Position numbers and translations under genes: made by a program. A model generated the notes under the pieces. It was not told where the DNA came from. It did not search any database and saw nothing but the letters and a program-made list of their open reading frames with translations. From CAJQLB01 sp905479065 (GTDB lineage Bacteria; Bacteroidota; Bacteroidia; Flavobacteriales; Flavobacteriaceae): DNA of 64,000 nucleotides. Shown here one piece after another: positions 53,132-61,572 of this stretch. Where the stretch lies: assembly GCA_943846735.1 (NCBI GenBank), contig OX044364.1, forward strand, positions 372,001-436,000, given 5' to 3'. Position 1 is the stretch's first letter. Each line of letters starts with the position of its first letter.

Positions 53132-53605
53132 TCATTTATGGTGATAAGGTTCATTTTTTAAAATAGTAAAGCTTCTGTATAATTGTTCAATGATGAATAA
53201 TCTCACCATTTGGTGTGAAAATGTCATTTTTGATAAGGACACTTTACCTTTTGCCACTCGACGAAGGTTTTCTGAAAAGCCATAAGGACCACCAATAACA
53301 AAAACCAAGTTTTTAATACCTGAGTTCATATGTTTTTGTAGATAAGTTGAAAATCCTACCGAATCGAAATGCGTTCCGTGTTCATCAAGCAAAATCATAA
53401 TGTCTGAGCTTTTAAGTTTTGATAAAATCAAATCACCCTCTTTTTCTTTTTGCTGCGATTCTGTTAATTTTTTTGATTTTTTTAAATCTGGAATTGTATC
53501 GAAACTGAATTTTATGTAATGATTTAGTCGCTTTGTATAGTCGTTTATCAGAATTTGCAACTGTTTACTATCTGTTTTTCCAATGCTGATTAACTTAATT
53601 TTCAT
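53132..53605 (-). CDS. rlmH: 23S rRNA pseudouridine-1915 N3-methyltransferase
   Basis: A 157-residue SPOUT enzyme that methylates N3 of pseudouridine 1915 in helix 69. The SAM-binding knot is FVIGGPYGFSENLRR near residue 101, and the C-terminal MTFSHQMVRLFIIEQLYRS with the final EPYHHK supplies the substrate-binding part. Length matches E. coli RlmH (155). It converges on the hpf gene with 51 bases between stops, and is divergent from nadC across a 207-base gap that holds no gene. Confidence 0.95.
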   Translation of the reverse strand: MKIKLISIGKTDSKQLQILINDYTKRLNHYIKFSFDTIPDLKKSKKLTESQQKEKEGDLILSKLKSSDIMILLDEHGTHFDSVGFSTYLQKHMNSGIKNLVFVIGGPYGFSENLRRVAKGKVSLSKMTFSHQMVRLFIIEQLYRSFTILKNEPYHHK

Positions 53606-53812
53606 GTCTTTAAATGTCGCTCCTAATGTGATGAATTTAATTTTTTTTTTTGATCAATGAAGATATTTAAAAATAAATCAATTTTTTAGTAAATGATTGA
53701 AGAAATGTCTGAAATTAATAACAAGGCGACATTTAATAATTATCATAATAAAAAGTCTGATTACTTTATAAATTTGTGATACCAATAAGTATTTTAACTT
53801 AAATTAGCAGTT

Positions 53813-54670
53813 ATGATATCTCAACTGGAATTTGATAAAGAAATTGATCTAATTATCGCGAATGCTATACGCGAGGATATTGGTGACGGTGATCATACCT
53901 CGCTCGCATGCATACCTAAAACAGCACATGGAAAAGCAAAGTTGATGGTAAAGGAGGCCGGAATTATTGCTGGTGTTAATTTCGCTAAACATGTTTTTAA
54001 CTATGTTGATAGTTCATTGTCCATCAATATTATTATTAATGAAGGAGTATTTGTAAATGAGGGAGACATCGTGTTTTATGTTGAGGGAGCATCACAATCT
54101 ATATTGAGAGCAGAACGCCTCGTTTTAAATGGAATGCAAAGAATGAGTGCCATCGCAACAAAAACAAACGTCTTTGTCAATCTTTTACATGGCACAAAAA
54201 CAAAAATATTAGATACTCGAAAAACAACACCTGGTATCAGAGCTCTTGAAAAATGGGCTGTTAGTATTGGTGGAGGTGAAAATCATAGATTTGGATTGTT
54301 TGACATGATAATGCTTAAAGATAATCACATTGATTTTTGCGGGAGCATTACAAAGGCAATTATCAATACGCAACAGTATTTGAAAAATACTAACAAAGAT
54401 TTAAAAATTATTGTTGAGGCAAGAAGCTTAGGTGAGATTGAAGAAATTTTACGTTGCGAAGGAGTCTTTAGGATTTTAATTGACAATTTTAGTGTAACAG
54501 ACACTGTAAAGGCAGTAAAAATGATAGGAAATAAATGTCTTACAGAGTCTTCTGGAAATATTGATGAAACAACAGTGAGAAAGTACGCTGAATGTGGTGT
54601 GAATTATATTTCCTCGGGAGCATTGACCCATTCTGTACACAATATGGATTTAAGTTTGAAAGCTATCTAA
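53813..54670 (+). CDS. nadC: Nicotinate-nucleotide pyrophosphorylase (quinolinate phosphoribosyltransferase)
   Basis: A 285-residue enzyme that joins quinolinate and PRPP to make nicotinate mononucleotide in de novo NAD synthesis. Recognised blocks are REDIGDGDHTS near residue 21, ERLVLNGMQRMSAIAT near 102, LDTRKTTPG near 134, GGGENHRFGLFDMIMLKDNH near 156 and the phosphate-binding end VNYISSGALTHS. TAAATTTG at 53769-53776 is a likely -7 element. It opens a tight cluster: the YihY gene starts at the next base. Confidence 0.95.
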   Translation: MISQLEFDKEIDLIIANAIREDIGDGDHTSLACIPKTAHGKAKLMVKEAGIIAGVNFAKHVFNYVDSSLSINIIINEGVFVNEGDIVFYVEGASQSILRAERLVLNGMQRMSAIATKTNVFVNLLHGTKTKILDTRKTTPGIRALEKWAVSIGGGENHRFGLFDMIMLKDNHIDFCGSITKAIINTQQYLKNTNKDLKIIVEARSLGEIEEILRCEGVFRILIDNFSVTDTVKAVKMIGNKCLTESSGNIDETTVRKYAECGVNYISSGALTHSVHNMDLSLKAI

Positions 54671-55618
54671 ATGAGTAGACAAGTTGAAGATAAATTGATT
54701 AAGATGCCTATTATTAAAGAGGTTGTCAAATTTTTAAAGTCTATTCGATTGCCAGGTTTTGAGGGGTTATCTATTTATGATCTCTCCGAAATGTACATTA
54801 AAGGAATTATACTTGGAACCCTTAATATTCGTGCAAGTGCCATTTCATTTAGTTTTTTTATGGCTTTATTCCCTTTTTTACTATTTATTTTAATTTTAAT
54901 TCCACACATTCCAGTGACTGGTTTTGAGAACGATTTTTTATTGTTTTTAGAGTCTTTTTTACCTCCAACTACGACAGATTTTTTTTTAAAAAATATTTTT
55001 GAAAATATAAGTGGTGGGAGTGTTATTTCTTCAGTTTTTGTTCTTTCAATTTTATTAATGACAAATGGCGTAAACGCTGTTTTTTCAGGATTTAAAAACT
55101 CATATCATAAACAATTGAATCGCAATATATTCAAACAATATATCTACGCTTTAGGTGTTGCAGTAATACTTGCGCTTTTGTTAATTTTCACTGTAATTGT
55201 ATTAACAGCTTTTCAAGTATCTGTTATTCATCCATTATTTGAAAATTTAGAAAGTCAAGGAATAACAGAGTCAAATACCGAATTATTTTGGGTTATTTTT
55301 TCAAAATATTTTTTTTCGCTAGCCATGTTGTATCTTGGAACTTCTTTACTCTACTATTTTGGCACGGTAGATAGAAAGATTTCTAAATTTTTTTCAGCAG
55401 GAGCGCTCTTTACAACAATTCTGATAATCGTAAGTTCTTATTTATTTGGCTTGTACATCGAAAATTTTGGGCAATACAATAAATTGTATGGATCTATTGG
55501 CGCATTATTGGTGTTAATGTTTTATTTGTGGCTTAATGCTAATATATTATTGCTTGGCTTTGAACTGAATGTGACTCTGAGAACATTAAAGAGAGCACAT
55601 CAAAAAGTAACCAAATAA
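54671..55618 (+). CDS. YihY/BrkB-family membrane protein
   Basis: A 315-residue inner-membrane protein with six hydrophobic segments and the family block LNIRASAISFSFFMALFPFL near residues 52-71. Late helices contain GSIGALLVLMFYLWLNANIL near residue 275. These proteins were first confused with RNase BN; their role is unknown, perhaps transport. No gap separates it from nadC or priA, so the three genes are translated in series. Confidence 0.9.
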   Translation: MSRQVEDKLIKMPIIKEVVKFLKSIRLPGFEGLSIYDLSEMYIKGIILGTLNIRASAISFSFFMALFPFLLFILILIPHIPVTGFENDFLLFLESFLPPTTTDFFLKNIFENISGGSVISSVFVLSILLMTNGVNAVFSGFKNSYHKQLNRNIFKQYIYALGVAVILALLLIFTVIVLTAFQVSVIHPLFENLESQGITESNTELFWVIFSKYFFSLAMLYLGTSLLYYFGTVDRKISKFFSAGALFTTILIIVSSYLFGLYIENFGQYNKLYGSIGALLVLMFYLWLNANILLLGFELNVTLRTLKRAHQKVTK

Positions 55619-58078
55619 ATGATGTATTTCACAGATGTCATTTTACCTATACCTTTAGAGAAGCTCTTCACTTATGCCATTACAGAAGCTGAGTCTTCGT
55701 TCCTAATACCTGGGATGCGTGTTGCAGTTCCTTTCGGAAAACAAAAAATATATACAGCAATAGTTCATAAAGTTCATCAAAATGCACCACATGCATATAC
55801 GGCAAAATCTATCCATCAAATTTTGGACAAAGCTCCTGTAGTAACCTTAAATCAATTGAAGTTATGGAGTTGGATTTCTAAATACTACCTATCAACGTTA
55901 GGAGAGGTGCTAAGAGCCGCTATGCCAAGTTCATTTTTACTTGAAAGTGAAACAATTATATCACTAAATAAACAAAAGATTTTTGATACTCATAATTTAA
56001 AAGATGATGAATTTTTAATTTATGAGGCTTTATCACATCAAAGTGTCCTCAAAATTAAGGAAGTCAATGATATTTTAGATAAAAAGAATTGTTTACCAAC
56101 TGTAAAGAAACTTCTTGATAACCAAATTATTAGCTTGAAGGAGGAATTGTATGAGCGCTATCAGCCAAAAAGAATCAGATATGTGCGATTAAATGAGACA
56201 TATCATTCCGGTAAAAATTGCGAAGATCTATTAAATTCATTACACAAACGCGCTACAAAACAAAGAGATGTTATCATGACTTATTTCATGATAATTTCAA
56301 TGTCAAATGCTCCTGTGAAGGTGTCAGAATTAAAACTAAAAAGCAAAGCCACATCGTCCCATATAAAATCATTAATTAATAAAAATATTTTTCAAGAGTA
56401 TTTTTTGGATGTCGATCGGGTTTCATTTGCAAATACTCAAGTAGAACCGTCAAAAAAATTGAATAAAAGTCAAACCAATGCATTAAACAACTTAATTACG
56501 TCGTTTAAAAATCACAATGTGACCTTATTGAAGGGAGTAACTTCTTCCGGTAAAACCGAGGTTTATGTGAAACTCATTGAAGCATCTTTAAAAAATAATC
56601 AACAAATACTTTATTTAGTTCCTGAAATAGCTCTCACCTCACAACTTGTAAATCGTTTGAAGCACTATTTTGGAAATCAAATTGCCGTGTATCATTCGAG
56701 GTATACTGGCAGTGAACGTATCGAAGTTTGGAACCAAGTTTTAAAAAACTCAGAGAAAGCGAAAGTGGTTTTAGGTGCGCGTTCTTCTGTTTTTTTACCG
56801 TTTAGTAATTTGGGCCTCGTTATTATTGATGAGGAACACGAGTCTTCATACAAGCAATTTGATCCTTCACCACGTTACCATGCACGAGATGTAGCGATAG
56901 TTTTAGCATCGTTGTTCAAAGCAAAAACCATTTTAGGAACTGCCACCCCCAGTATTGAAAGTTATTACAATGCTACAGTTGCAAAAAAATATGGGTTTGT
57001 TGAAATGAATGTGCGTTATAACAACGTTTTAGCGCCTGAAATACAATTAGTTGACCTTAAGGATAAGTATAAGCGTAAACGAATGACAGGGCATTTTAGC
57101 GATTCCCTGTTAGAGGAAATTAAGAATACTATAGATGGTTCTCAGCAAGTAATTTTATTTCAAAATAGGCGTGGTTTTTCACCAATTGTGGAATGTGAAA
57201 CTTGCGGTCACTCGTCTCAATGTCCAAATTGTGATGTTAGTTTAACATTTCACCGATTTAAAAATGAGTTGCGATGTCATTATTGTGGTTACAACATGAT
57301 AATGCAAAAATCTTGTCAAGCTTGTGGTAGTGCTTCACTTAACAAAAAAGGATTTGGGACAGAACAAATACAAGAGGAAATTTCATCACTACTTCCAGAT
57401 GTAAAGGTTTCTCGAATGGATTTAGATACCACGAGAGGAAAACATGGACATGAAAAGATTATAACAGCTTTTGAAAATAATGAAATAGATATTTTGGTAG
57501 GAACTCAAATGCTTACAAAAGGATTAGATTTTAGAAATGTCGGTCTTGTCGGAATTATGAATGCAGACAATCTACTCAATTTTCCTGATTTTAGAGCTCA
57601 CGAAAGAAGCTTTCAATTAATGCACCAAGTAGCTGGTAGGGCAGGTAGAACGTCAAATCAGGGTAAGGTTCTAATTCAAACGTACAATCCTTTTCATAAA
57701 ATCTTGCAACAAGTGTCAATGAATGACTACGAGGCCATGTTTCATGAACAATTTATTGAGCGACAGAATTACAAATACCCTCCTGTTTACAGAATCATAA
57801 AAATAACGATTAAACATAAAGATTATCAAAAAGTTAATTTAGGAGCTGAGTGGTTGGCAACTTCATTACGACAGTTATTTAATCCATATGTATTAGGTCC
57901 GGAATTCCCACCTGTTTCGAGAATACGTAATCAATACCACAAAAATATTCTATTGAAAATACCAGAGAAACAGTCTTTAAACAAAACAAAAGAAGCTATT
58001 CTTAAAATAAAAAATAGCTTCTTGAGTATTAAAAGTTTTCGTCCTATTCGAGTTTTAATAAATGTAGACAACTACTAA
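55619..58078 (+). CDS. priA: Primosomal protein N' (replication restart helicase PriA)
   Basis: An 819-residue 3'-5' helicase that loads the replisome at stalled forks. An N-terminal 3'-DNA-end-binding domain (about 1-110) leads to the helicase core: GVTSSGKTEVYV near residue 305, DEEH (IIDEEHESSYKQ) near 404 and TATPS near 440. The zinc-binding insert follows with eight cysteines between about 522 and 575 (CETCGHSSQCPNC, CHYCGYNM, SCQACGS). A late GRAGRTSNQGKVLIQT is motif VI. Length is slightly above E. coli (732), normal for Bacteroidota. Confidence 0.95.
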   Translation: MMYFTDVILPIPLEKLFTYAITEAESSFLIPGMRVAVPFGKQKIYTAIVHKVHQNAPHAYTAKSIHQILDKAPVVTLNQLKLWSWISKYYLSTLGEVLRAAMPSSFLLESETIISLNKQKIFDTHNLKDDEFLIYEALSHQSVLKIKEVNDILDKKNCLPTVKKLLDNQIISLKEELYERYQPKRIRYVRLNETYHSGKNCEDLLNSLHKRATKQRDVIMTYFMIISMSNAPVKVSELKLKSKATSSHIKSLINKNIFQEYFLDVDRVSFANTQVEPSKKLNKSQTNALNNLITSFKNHNVTLLKGVTSSGKTEVYVKLIEASLKNNQQILYLVPEIALTSQLVNRLKHYFGNQIAVYHSRYTGSERIEVWNQVLKNSEKAKVVLGARSSVFLPFSNLGLVIIDEEHESSYKQFDPSPRYHARDVAIVLASLFKAKTILGTATPSIESYYNATVAKKYGFVEMNVRYNNVLAPEIQLVDLKDKYKRKRMTGHFSDSLLEEIKNTIDGSQQVILFQNRRGFSPIVECETCGHSSQCPNCDVSLTFHRFKNELRCHYCGYNMIMQKSCQACGSASLNKKGFGTEQIQEEISSLLPDVKVSRMDLDTTRGKHGHEKIITAFENNEIDILVGTQMLTKGLDFRNVGLVGIMNADNLLNFPDFRAHERSFQLMHQVAGRAGRTSNQGKVLIQTYNPFHKILQQVSMNDYEAMFHEQFIERQNYKYPPVYRIIKITIKHKDYQKVNLGAEWLATSLRQLFNPYVLGPEFPPVSRIRNQYHKNILLKIPEKQSLNKTKEAILKIKNSFLSIKSFRPIRVLINVDNY

Positions 58079-58080
58079 AA

Positions 58081-58776
58081 CTAGATATTGTTTAGGGCAT
58101 CAACAAGTAGTGTTTTTTTGTTTCTACTTAAGGGGATTTCGTACGACCCTACTTCAACATTTTTGCTATTGAAGCGATCTATTTTATCAAGATTTACTAT
58201 GTAAGATTTATGAATTCTTAAAAATTTACCTTCAGGTAGTTCAGCTTCGAAAGCTTTCATAGTCGATAGAACAACAAGACTGTTTTCTTCCGTCACTAGT
58301 TTTACATAATCACCAAGCGCTTCTATCCATTTAATATCTTTTATATAGACTTTTCGCTTTTTAAGGTTACTTTTTACAAAAATATGTTCACCATCTGTTT
58401 CTTGAAAGTCAAGGGTCAACTTATGTTGTTCCATCGCTTTTTCTACAGCGGTATTAAATCGTTCTCTTGTTATCGGTTTTTGCAAGTAGTCTGTAGCATC
58501 ATAGTTGAAAGCTTTGAATGCATATTCCGTTTTACCTGTTACAAAAATAATTTGGGGTTTATTATTTAGTACGTCAAGTAATTCGAAACCATTTAATACT
58601 GGCATTTCGATATCAAGAAAAATTAAATCGACCTTATGGGTATTCAGGCCATTTTTGGTTTCTAGAGCACTACTGTATTCTGCAATCAAATTAAGTGAGG
58701 AATGATTCTCTATTAATTTGACTATAGATAAGCGCTGGATTGCAGAATCGTCTACAACAACACAATTTAAAGTCAT
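58081..58776 (-). CDS. LytTR-family response regulator
   Basis: A 231-residue transcription regulator. The receiver domain has the acidic pocket VVDDSAIQR, phosphoacceptor D55 in FLDIEMPVLNG and K100 in LQKPI. A LytTR DNA-binding domain follows from about 130, with IKWIEALGDYVKLV near 149 and FLRIHKSYIVNL near 190. No sensor kinase gene is adjacent, so its partner is encoded elsewhere. It converges on priA (2-base gap) and is divergent from rpsF. Confidence 0.92.
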   Translation of the reverse strand: MTLNCVVVDDSAIQRLSIVKLIENHSSLNLIAEYSSALETKNGLNTHKVDLIFLDIEMPVLNGFELLDVLNNKPQIIFVTGKTEYAFKAFNYDATDYLQKPITRERFNTAVEKAMEQHKLTLDFQETDGEHIFVKSNLKKRKVYIKDIKWIEALGDYVKLVTEENSLVVLSTMKAFEAELPEGKFLRIHKSYIVNLDKIDRFNSKNVEVGSYEIPLSRNKKTLLVDALNNI

Positions 58777-58910
58777 AACATTATCGTTTTTAGGTTAAGA
58801 TATCGACAATAGTACAAAAAATTCGGACAAAAACCAAAAAACATCGTTAAAGTGTTGATTTTAACATAATATTAACAAATACAGAATTTAAAGACTTAAC
58901 CTGTAAAAAT

Positions 58911-58942
58911 GTTGTCTAAAAGATTTTTAATACATATTTTTG
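58911..58942 (+). promoter_or_regulatory. Promoter of the rpsF-rpsR-rplI operon
   Basis: TATTTTTG at 58935-58942 fits TAnnTTTG; GTTG at 58911-58914, 20 bases upstream, is one base off TTTG. It is 28 bases before the rpsF ATG. No purine-rich ribosome-binding site precedes that ATG. Confidence 0.55.
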
Positions 58943-58970
58943 CAGCCATTTTAACAAATAAATCAAATTT

Positions 58971-59309
58971 ATGAATCATTATGAAACTGTTTTCATCTTA
59001 AATCCCGTTTTATCTGAAGATCAGATAAAGGAAACAGTAAAGAAATACGAAGATCTTCTTGTTTCTAAAGGTGCTAAGATGATATCAAAAGAAGATTGGG
59101 GCTTGAAAAAGTTAGCTTATCCAATCCAAAACAAAAAAAGTGGTTTTTACCATTTATTCGAGTTTACCATTGACGGTGAACACATTAACCCATTAGAGGT
59201 TGAATTTAGACGTGATGAGCGTTTTATGCGTTATTTAACGGTCAAACTAGACAAGCATGCTGTGTCATGGGCTGAGCGAAGAAGAGTTAAACTAAAAGAA
59301 AAAGCGTAA
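58971..59309 (+). CDS. rpsF: 30S ribosomal protein S6 (bS6)
   Basis: A 112-residue protein starting MNHYETVFILNPVLS, with the S6 hairpin GAKMISKEDWGLKKLAYPI near residues 34-52 and a conserved RFMRYLTVKLD strand near 82. It binds S18 on the platform of the small subunit. It opens a three-gene ribosomal operon. The single-stranded binding protein gene found between rpsF and rpsR in many bacteria is absent here, as usual in this phylum. Confidence 0.97.
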   Translation: MNHYETVFILNPVLSEDQIKETVKKYEDLLVSKGAKMISKEDWGLKKLAYPIQNKKSGFYHLFEFTIDGEHINPLEVEFRRDERFMRYLTVKLDKHAVSWAERRRVKLKEKA

Positions 59310-59311
59310 TT

Positions 59312-59608
59312 ATGTCAAGTATAGAACAACAAGCTAAAGGAAAAAAAGATGGTGAAATTAGATATCTAACACCATTAAACATTGAAACAAACAAGAAGAA
59401 AAAGTATTGTATGTTTCAAAAAACAGGTATTAAATACGTTGATTACAAAGACTCTGACTTTTTAATGCGTTTTATTAATGAACAAGGCAAATTATTGCCA
59501 AGACGTTTAACAGGAACATCATTAAAATATCAAAGAAAAGTCGCTGTCGCAGTAAAGAGAGCTCGCCATTTAGCCCTCATGCCTTACGTTACAGATTTAT
59601 ACAAATAA
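59312..59608 (+). CDS. rpsR: 30S ribosomal protein S18 (bS18)
   Basis: A 98-residue protein, longer at its N-terminus than the 75-residue E. coli form, as in other Bacteroidota. The core has YCMFQKTGIKYVDYKD near residues 32-47 and LLPRRLTGTSLKYQRKVAVAVKRAR from about 60 (split across the binding helix). It pairs with S6. In Flavobacterium ribosomes S6, S18 and S21 have been reported to bury the anti-Shine-Dalgarno end of 16S rRNA, which fits the missing Shine-Dalgarno sites in this window. Confidence 0.97.
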   Translation: MSSIEQQAKGKKDGEIRYLTPLNIETNKKKKYCMFQKTGIKYVDYKDSDFLMRFINEQGKLLPRRLTGTSLKYQRKVAVAVKRARHLALMPYVTDLYK

Positions 59609-59620
59609 AAATATTATAAC

Positions 59621-60070
59621 ATGGAACTTATTTTAAAACAAGACGTCGAAGGACTAGGATTTAAGGACGACATTGTAACAGTTAAGAACGGTTATGGTAG
59701 AAATTATTTAATTCCAAATGGGAACGCTGTATTAGCAACCTCATCAGCAAAAAAAGTGCTTGCTGAAAATTTAAAGCAACGTGCTTTTAAAGAACAAAAG
59801 ATTGTTGATGATGCTAATAAGGTGGCCGATGCGATAAAAGCATTAGAGATAAAAATTGCGTCAAAGGTAGGAACAGGAGACAAGTTGTTTGGATCTGTAA
59901 ACAATATTGATGTATCTGAAGCCCTTTCAAAAGAAGGCCAGGATATTGATAAGAAATTTATCACAGTGATAGGTGGTAATGTTAAACGTTTAGGAAAATA
60001 CAACGCAGTAGTCAGATTACACAGAGAGGTGACAATAGATTTGCCTTTTGAAGTTATTCCTCAACCATAA
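59621..60070 (+). CDS. rplI: 50S ribosomal protein L9 (bL9)
   Basis: A 149-residue two-domain protein: the start MELILKQDVEGLGFKDDIV and GYGRNYLIPNGNAV form the rRNA-binding domain, then a long helix, then the C-terminal domain with KLFGSVNNIDVSEAL near residue 87. It reaches away from the L1 stalk base and helps fidelity. It closes the rpsF-rpsR-rplI operon, 12 bases after rpsR, and is followed by a strong terminator. Confidence 0.97.
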   Translation: MELILKQDVEGLGFKDDIVTVKNGYGRNYLIPNGNAVLATSSAKKVLAENLKQRAFKEQKIVDDANKVADAIKALEIKIASKVGTGDKLFGSVNNIDVSEALSKEGQDIDKKFITVIGGNVKRLGKYNAVVRLHREVTIDLPFEVIPQP

Positions 60071-60094
60071 TCAAACAATGTCAATTTACAATAT

Positions 60095-60127
60095 AAACCG
60101 TTTAGATTATTCTAAACGGTTTTTTTA
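60095..60127 (+). terminator. Intrinsic terminator after rplI
   Basis: A perfect 12-base-pair stem, arms 60095-60106 (aaaccgtttaga) and 60111-60122, with a 4-base loop and seven or eight T residues. It lies 24 bases after the L9 stop. Confidence 0.9.
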
Positions 60128-60138
60128 ATTTTGCGATT

Positions 60139-61053
60139 ATGATTCGGTTTTTTATATTATTGTCACTGTCTTTAATTCTCACCTGTGAAAATAAACCAAG
60201 TGAAACTCTTAAAGATACTCAACAGGGTGCTTTTTCAGAAAGTTTATTAAAAAAGTTTAGGTACACTGAAAACAATGATGCTGCAATCATTAGCGTTCAC
60301 CGTGGTGGTTCAAAACTAATTGGCTATCCCGAAAATTGTTTAGAGACATTAAAGTATGTAAATGATAGTATTTCAGCAATTTTTGAAATTGATGTTTCAA
60401 AAACTAGTGATGATGTTTTGGTATTAATGCATGATAAAACTCTTGAAAGAACTACTACAGGAATCAATGCTCTAATAGATTATTCATTTCAAGAGCTACA
60501 AGGACTTAATCTTGTTGATGATTTTGGTAATGAAACCAATTTTAAAATTCCAAAATTTGTTGACGTTTTGCGATGGGCAGTGGATAATGAGGTCATTCTT
60601 ACTGTAGACACGAAGCGTGGTGTTGATATTACTAAAATAATTGCGATGATAGAGCAAGAAAAGGCTGTAGGTGTTGCAATTATAATTACCTACAATGTTG
60701 CACAAGCCTTACAAGTTTTTGAATTAAACCCTAATTTGTTGTTATCAGTATCTGCAAGAAACTTGGAGGAATTAAATCGATTGATGGATTCGGATATTCC
60801 AACACAAAATATGATTGCATTTACGGGTACACGTTTATCTCCTATTTTATTCTATGAGAAATTACATGAGCTTGGCGTTAAAACTATTTTGGGAACTCTA
60901 GGGAATTTAGATAAAATGGCAGCTGCAAAAGGAGATAGTTTATATATGAATTGGCGTAAAATGGGTGTAGATGTCATCGCTACAGACAGACCTTTCGAAG
61001 CAGCGAGAGTTCTGAGTTATTCTGAGCATCATCAAATAGAATCACTCTATTAA
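60139..61053 (+). CDS. Glycerophosphodiester phosphodiesterase lipoprotein
   Basis: A 304-residue lipoprotein: MIRFFILLSLSLILTC ends at C16. The GDPD TIM barrel begins with SVHRGGSKLIGYPENCLETL near residue 52, with HRG and the EN metal ligand, then FEIDVSKTSDDVLVLMHDKTL near residue 81, split by the E/D ligand pair and the second His. All catalytic parts are present. The family cuts glycerophosphodiesters to glycerol 3-phosphate and an alcohol; here it would work in the periplasm or on the cell surface. It is 8 bases from the DUF6495 gene. Confidence 0.88.
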   Translation: MIRFFILLSLSLILTCENKPSETLKDTQQGAFSESLLKKFRYTENNDAAIISVHRGGSKLIGYPENCLETLKYVNDSISAIFEIDVSKTSDDVLVLMHDKTLERTTTGINALIDYSFQELQGLNLVDDFGNETNFKIPKFVDVLRWAVDNEVILTVDTKRGVDITKIIAMIEQEKAVGVAIIITYNVAQALQVFELNPNLLLSVSARNLEELNRLMDSDIPTQNMIAFTGTRLSPILFYEKLHELGVKTILGTLGNLDKMAAAKGDSLYMNWRKMGVDVIATDRPFEAARVLSYSEHHQIESLY

Positions 61054-61061
61054 TTATTATT

Positions 61062-61532
61062 ATGAAGTACACACGATTAACAAAAGAGCAATTTGAGGAA
61101 ATGCAACAAGAATTTATTAATTTTTTAGCATCTCAGTCTATTACTGCTGACGAATGGCAGACGATAAAAACTAATACACCTGATGTAGCTGATCAAGAGT
61201 TGGATGTTTTTAGTGATTTAGTTTGGGAAGGTGTTTTGAACAATGTAATTTATCTAGAAAACATTTCACAAAAGCACATGTATTTATTTTATTTTGAAGA
61301 AAAAAGAATCCACTTAATTGGAGTGAAAATTATATCTGATAGCATGAATTTAATGACTCAAGAAGGCTTTTCGTGGCTGCGTGAGAATTTAATGAATGAC
61401 TCAGTGGAAATTTTTGAGTCGAAAAAAGATTATTCTAAGGATAAACAAATGGATAAGTTTACGCTCATACAGCAAGGTGCCGCAATAACAAAAGGAGAAT
61501 TATATAAGTATTTTGATAAACTAGTTAGTTAG
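61062..61532 (+). CDS. DUF6495 family protein
   Basis: A 156-residue soluble protein that I recognise as the Flavobacterial DUF6495 family, start MKYTRLTKEQFEEMQQEF. It is acidic and helical in the first half, with a beta-rich middle (HMYLFYFEEKRIHLIGVKI, residues 71-89). Function unknown. It lies between a GDPD lipoprotein gene and hisS, 8 and 40 bases away on the same strand, and the three may be one transcript. Confidence 0.75.
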   Translation: MKYTRLTKEQFEEMQQEFINFLASQSITADEWQTIKTNTPDVADQELDVFSDLVWEGVLNNVIYLENISQKHMYLFYFEEKRIHLIGVKIISDSMNLMTQEGFSWLRENLMNDSVEIFESKKDYSKDKQMDKFTLIQQGAAITKGELYKYFDKLVS

Positions 61533-61572
61533 GTTTACAAAAAAGTAAGATATTTGTGATATAAGTAGGGAA

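Noticed and set aside
53606..53812. 207-base gap between rlmH and nadC
   Set aside because: Contains only A/T-rich DNA with a T run and the probable nadC -7 element; no further gene or structure seen.
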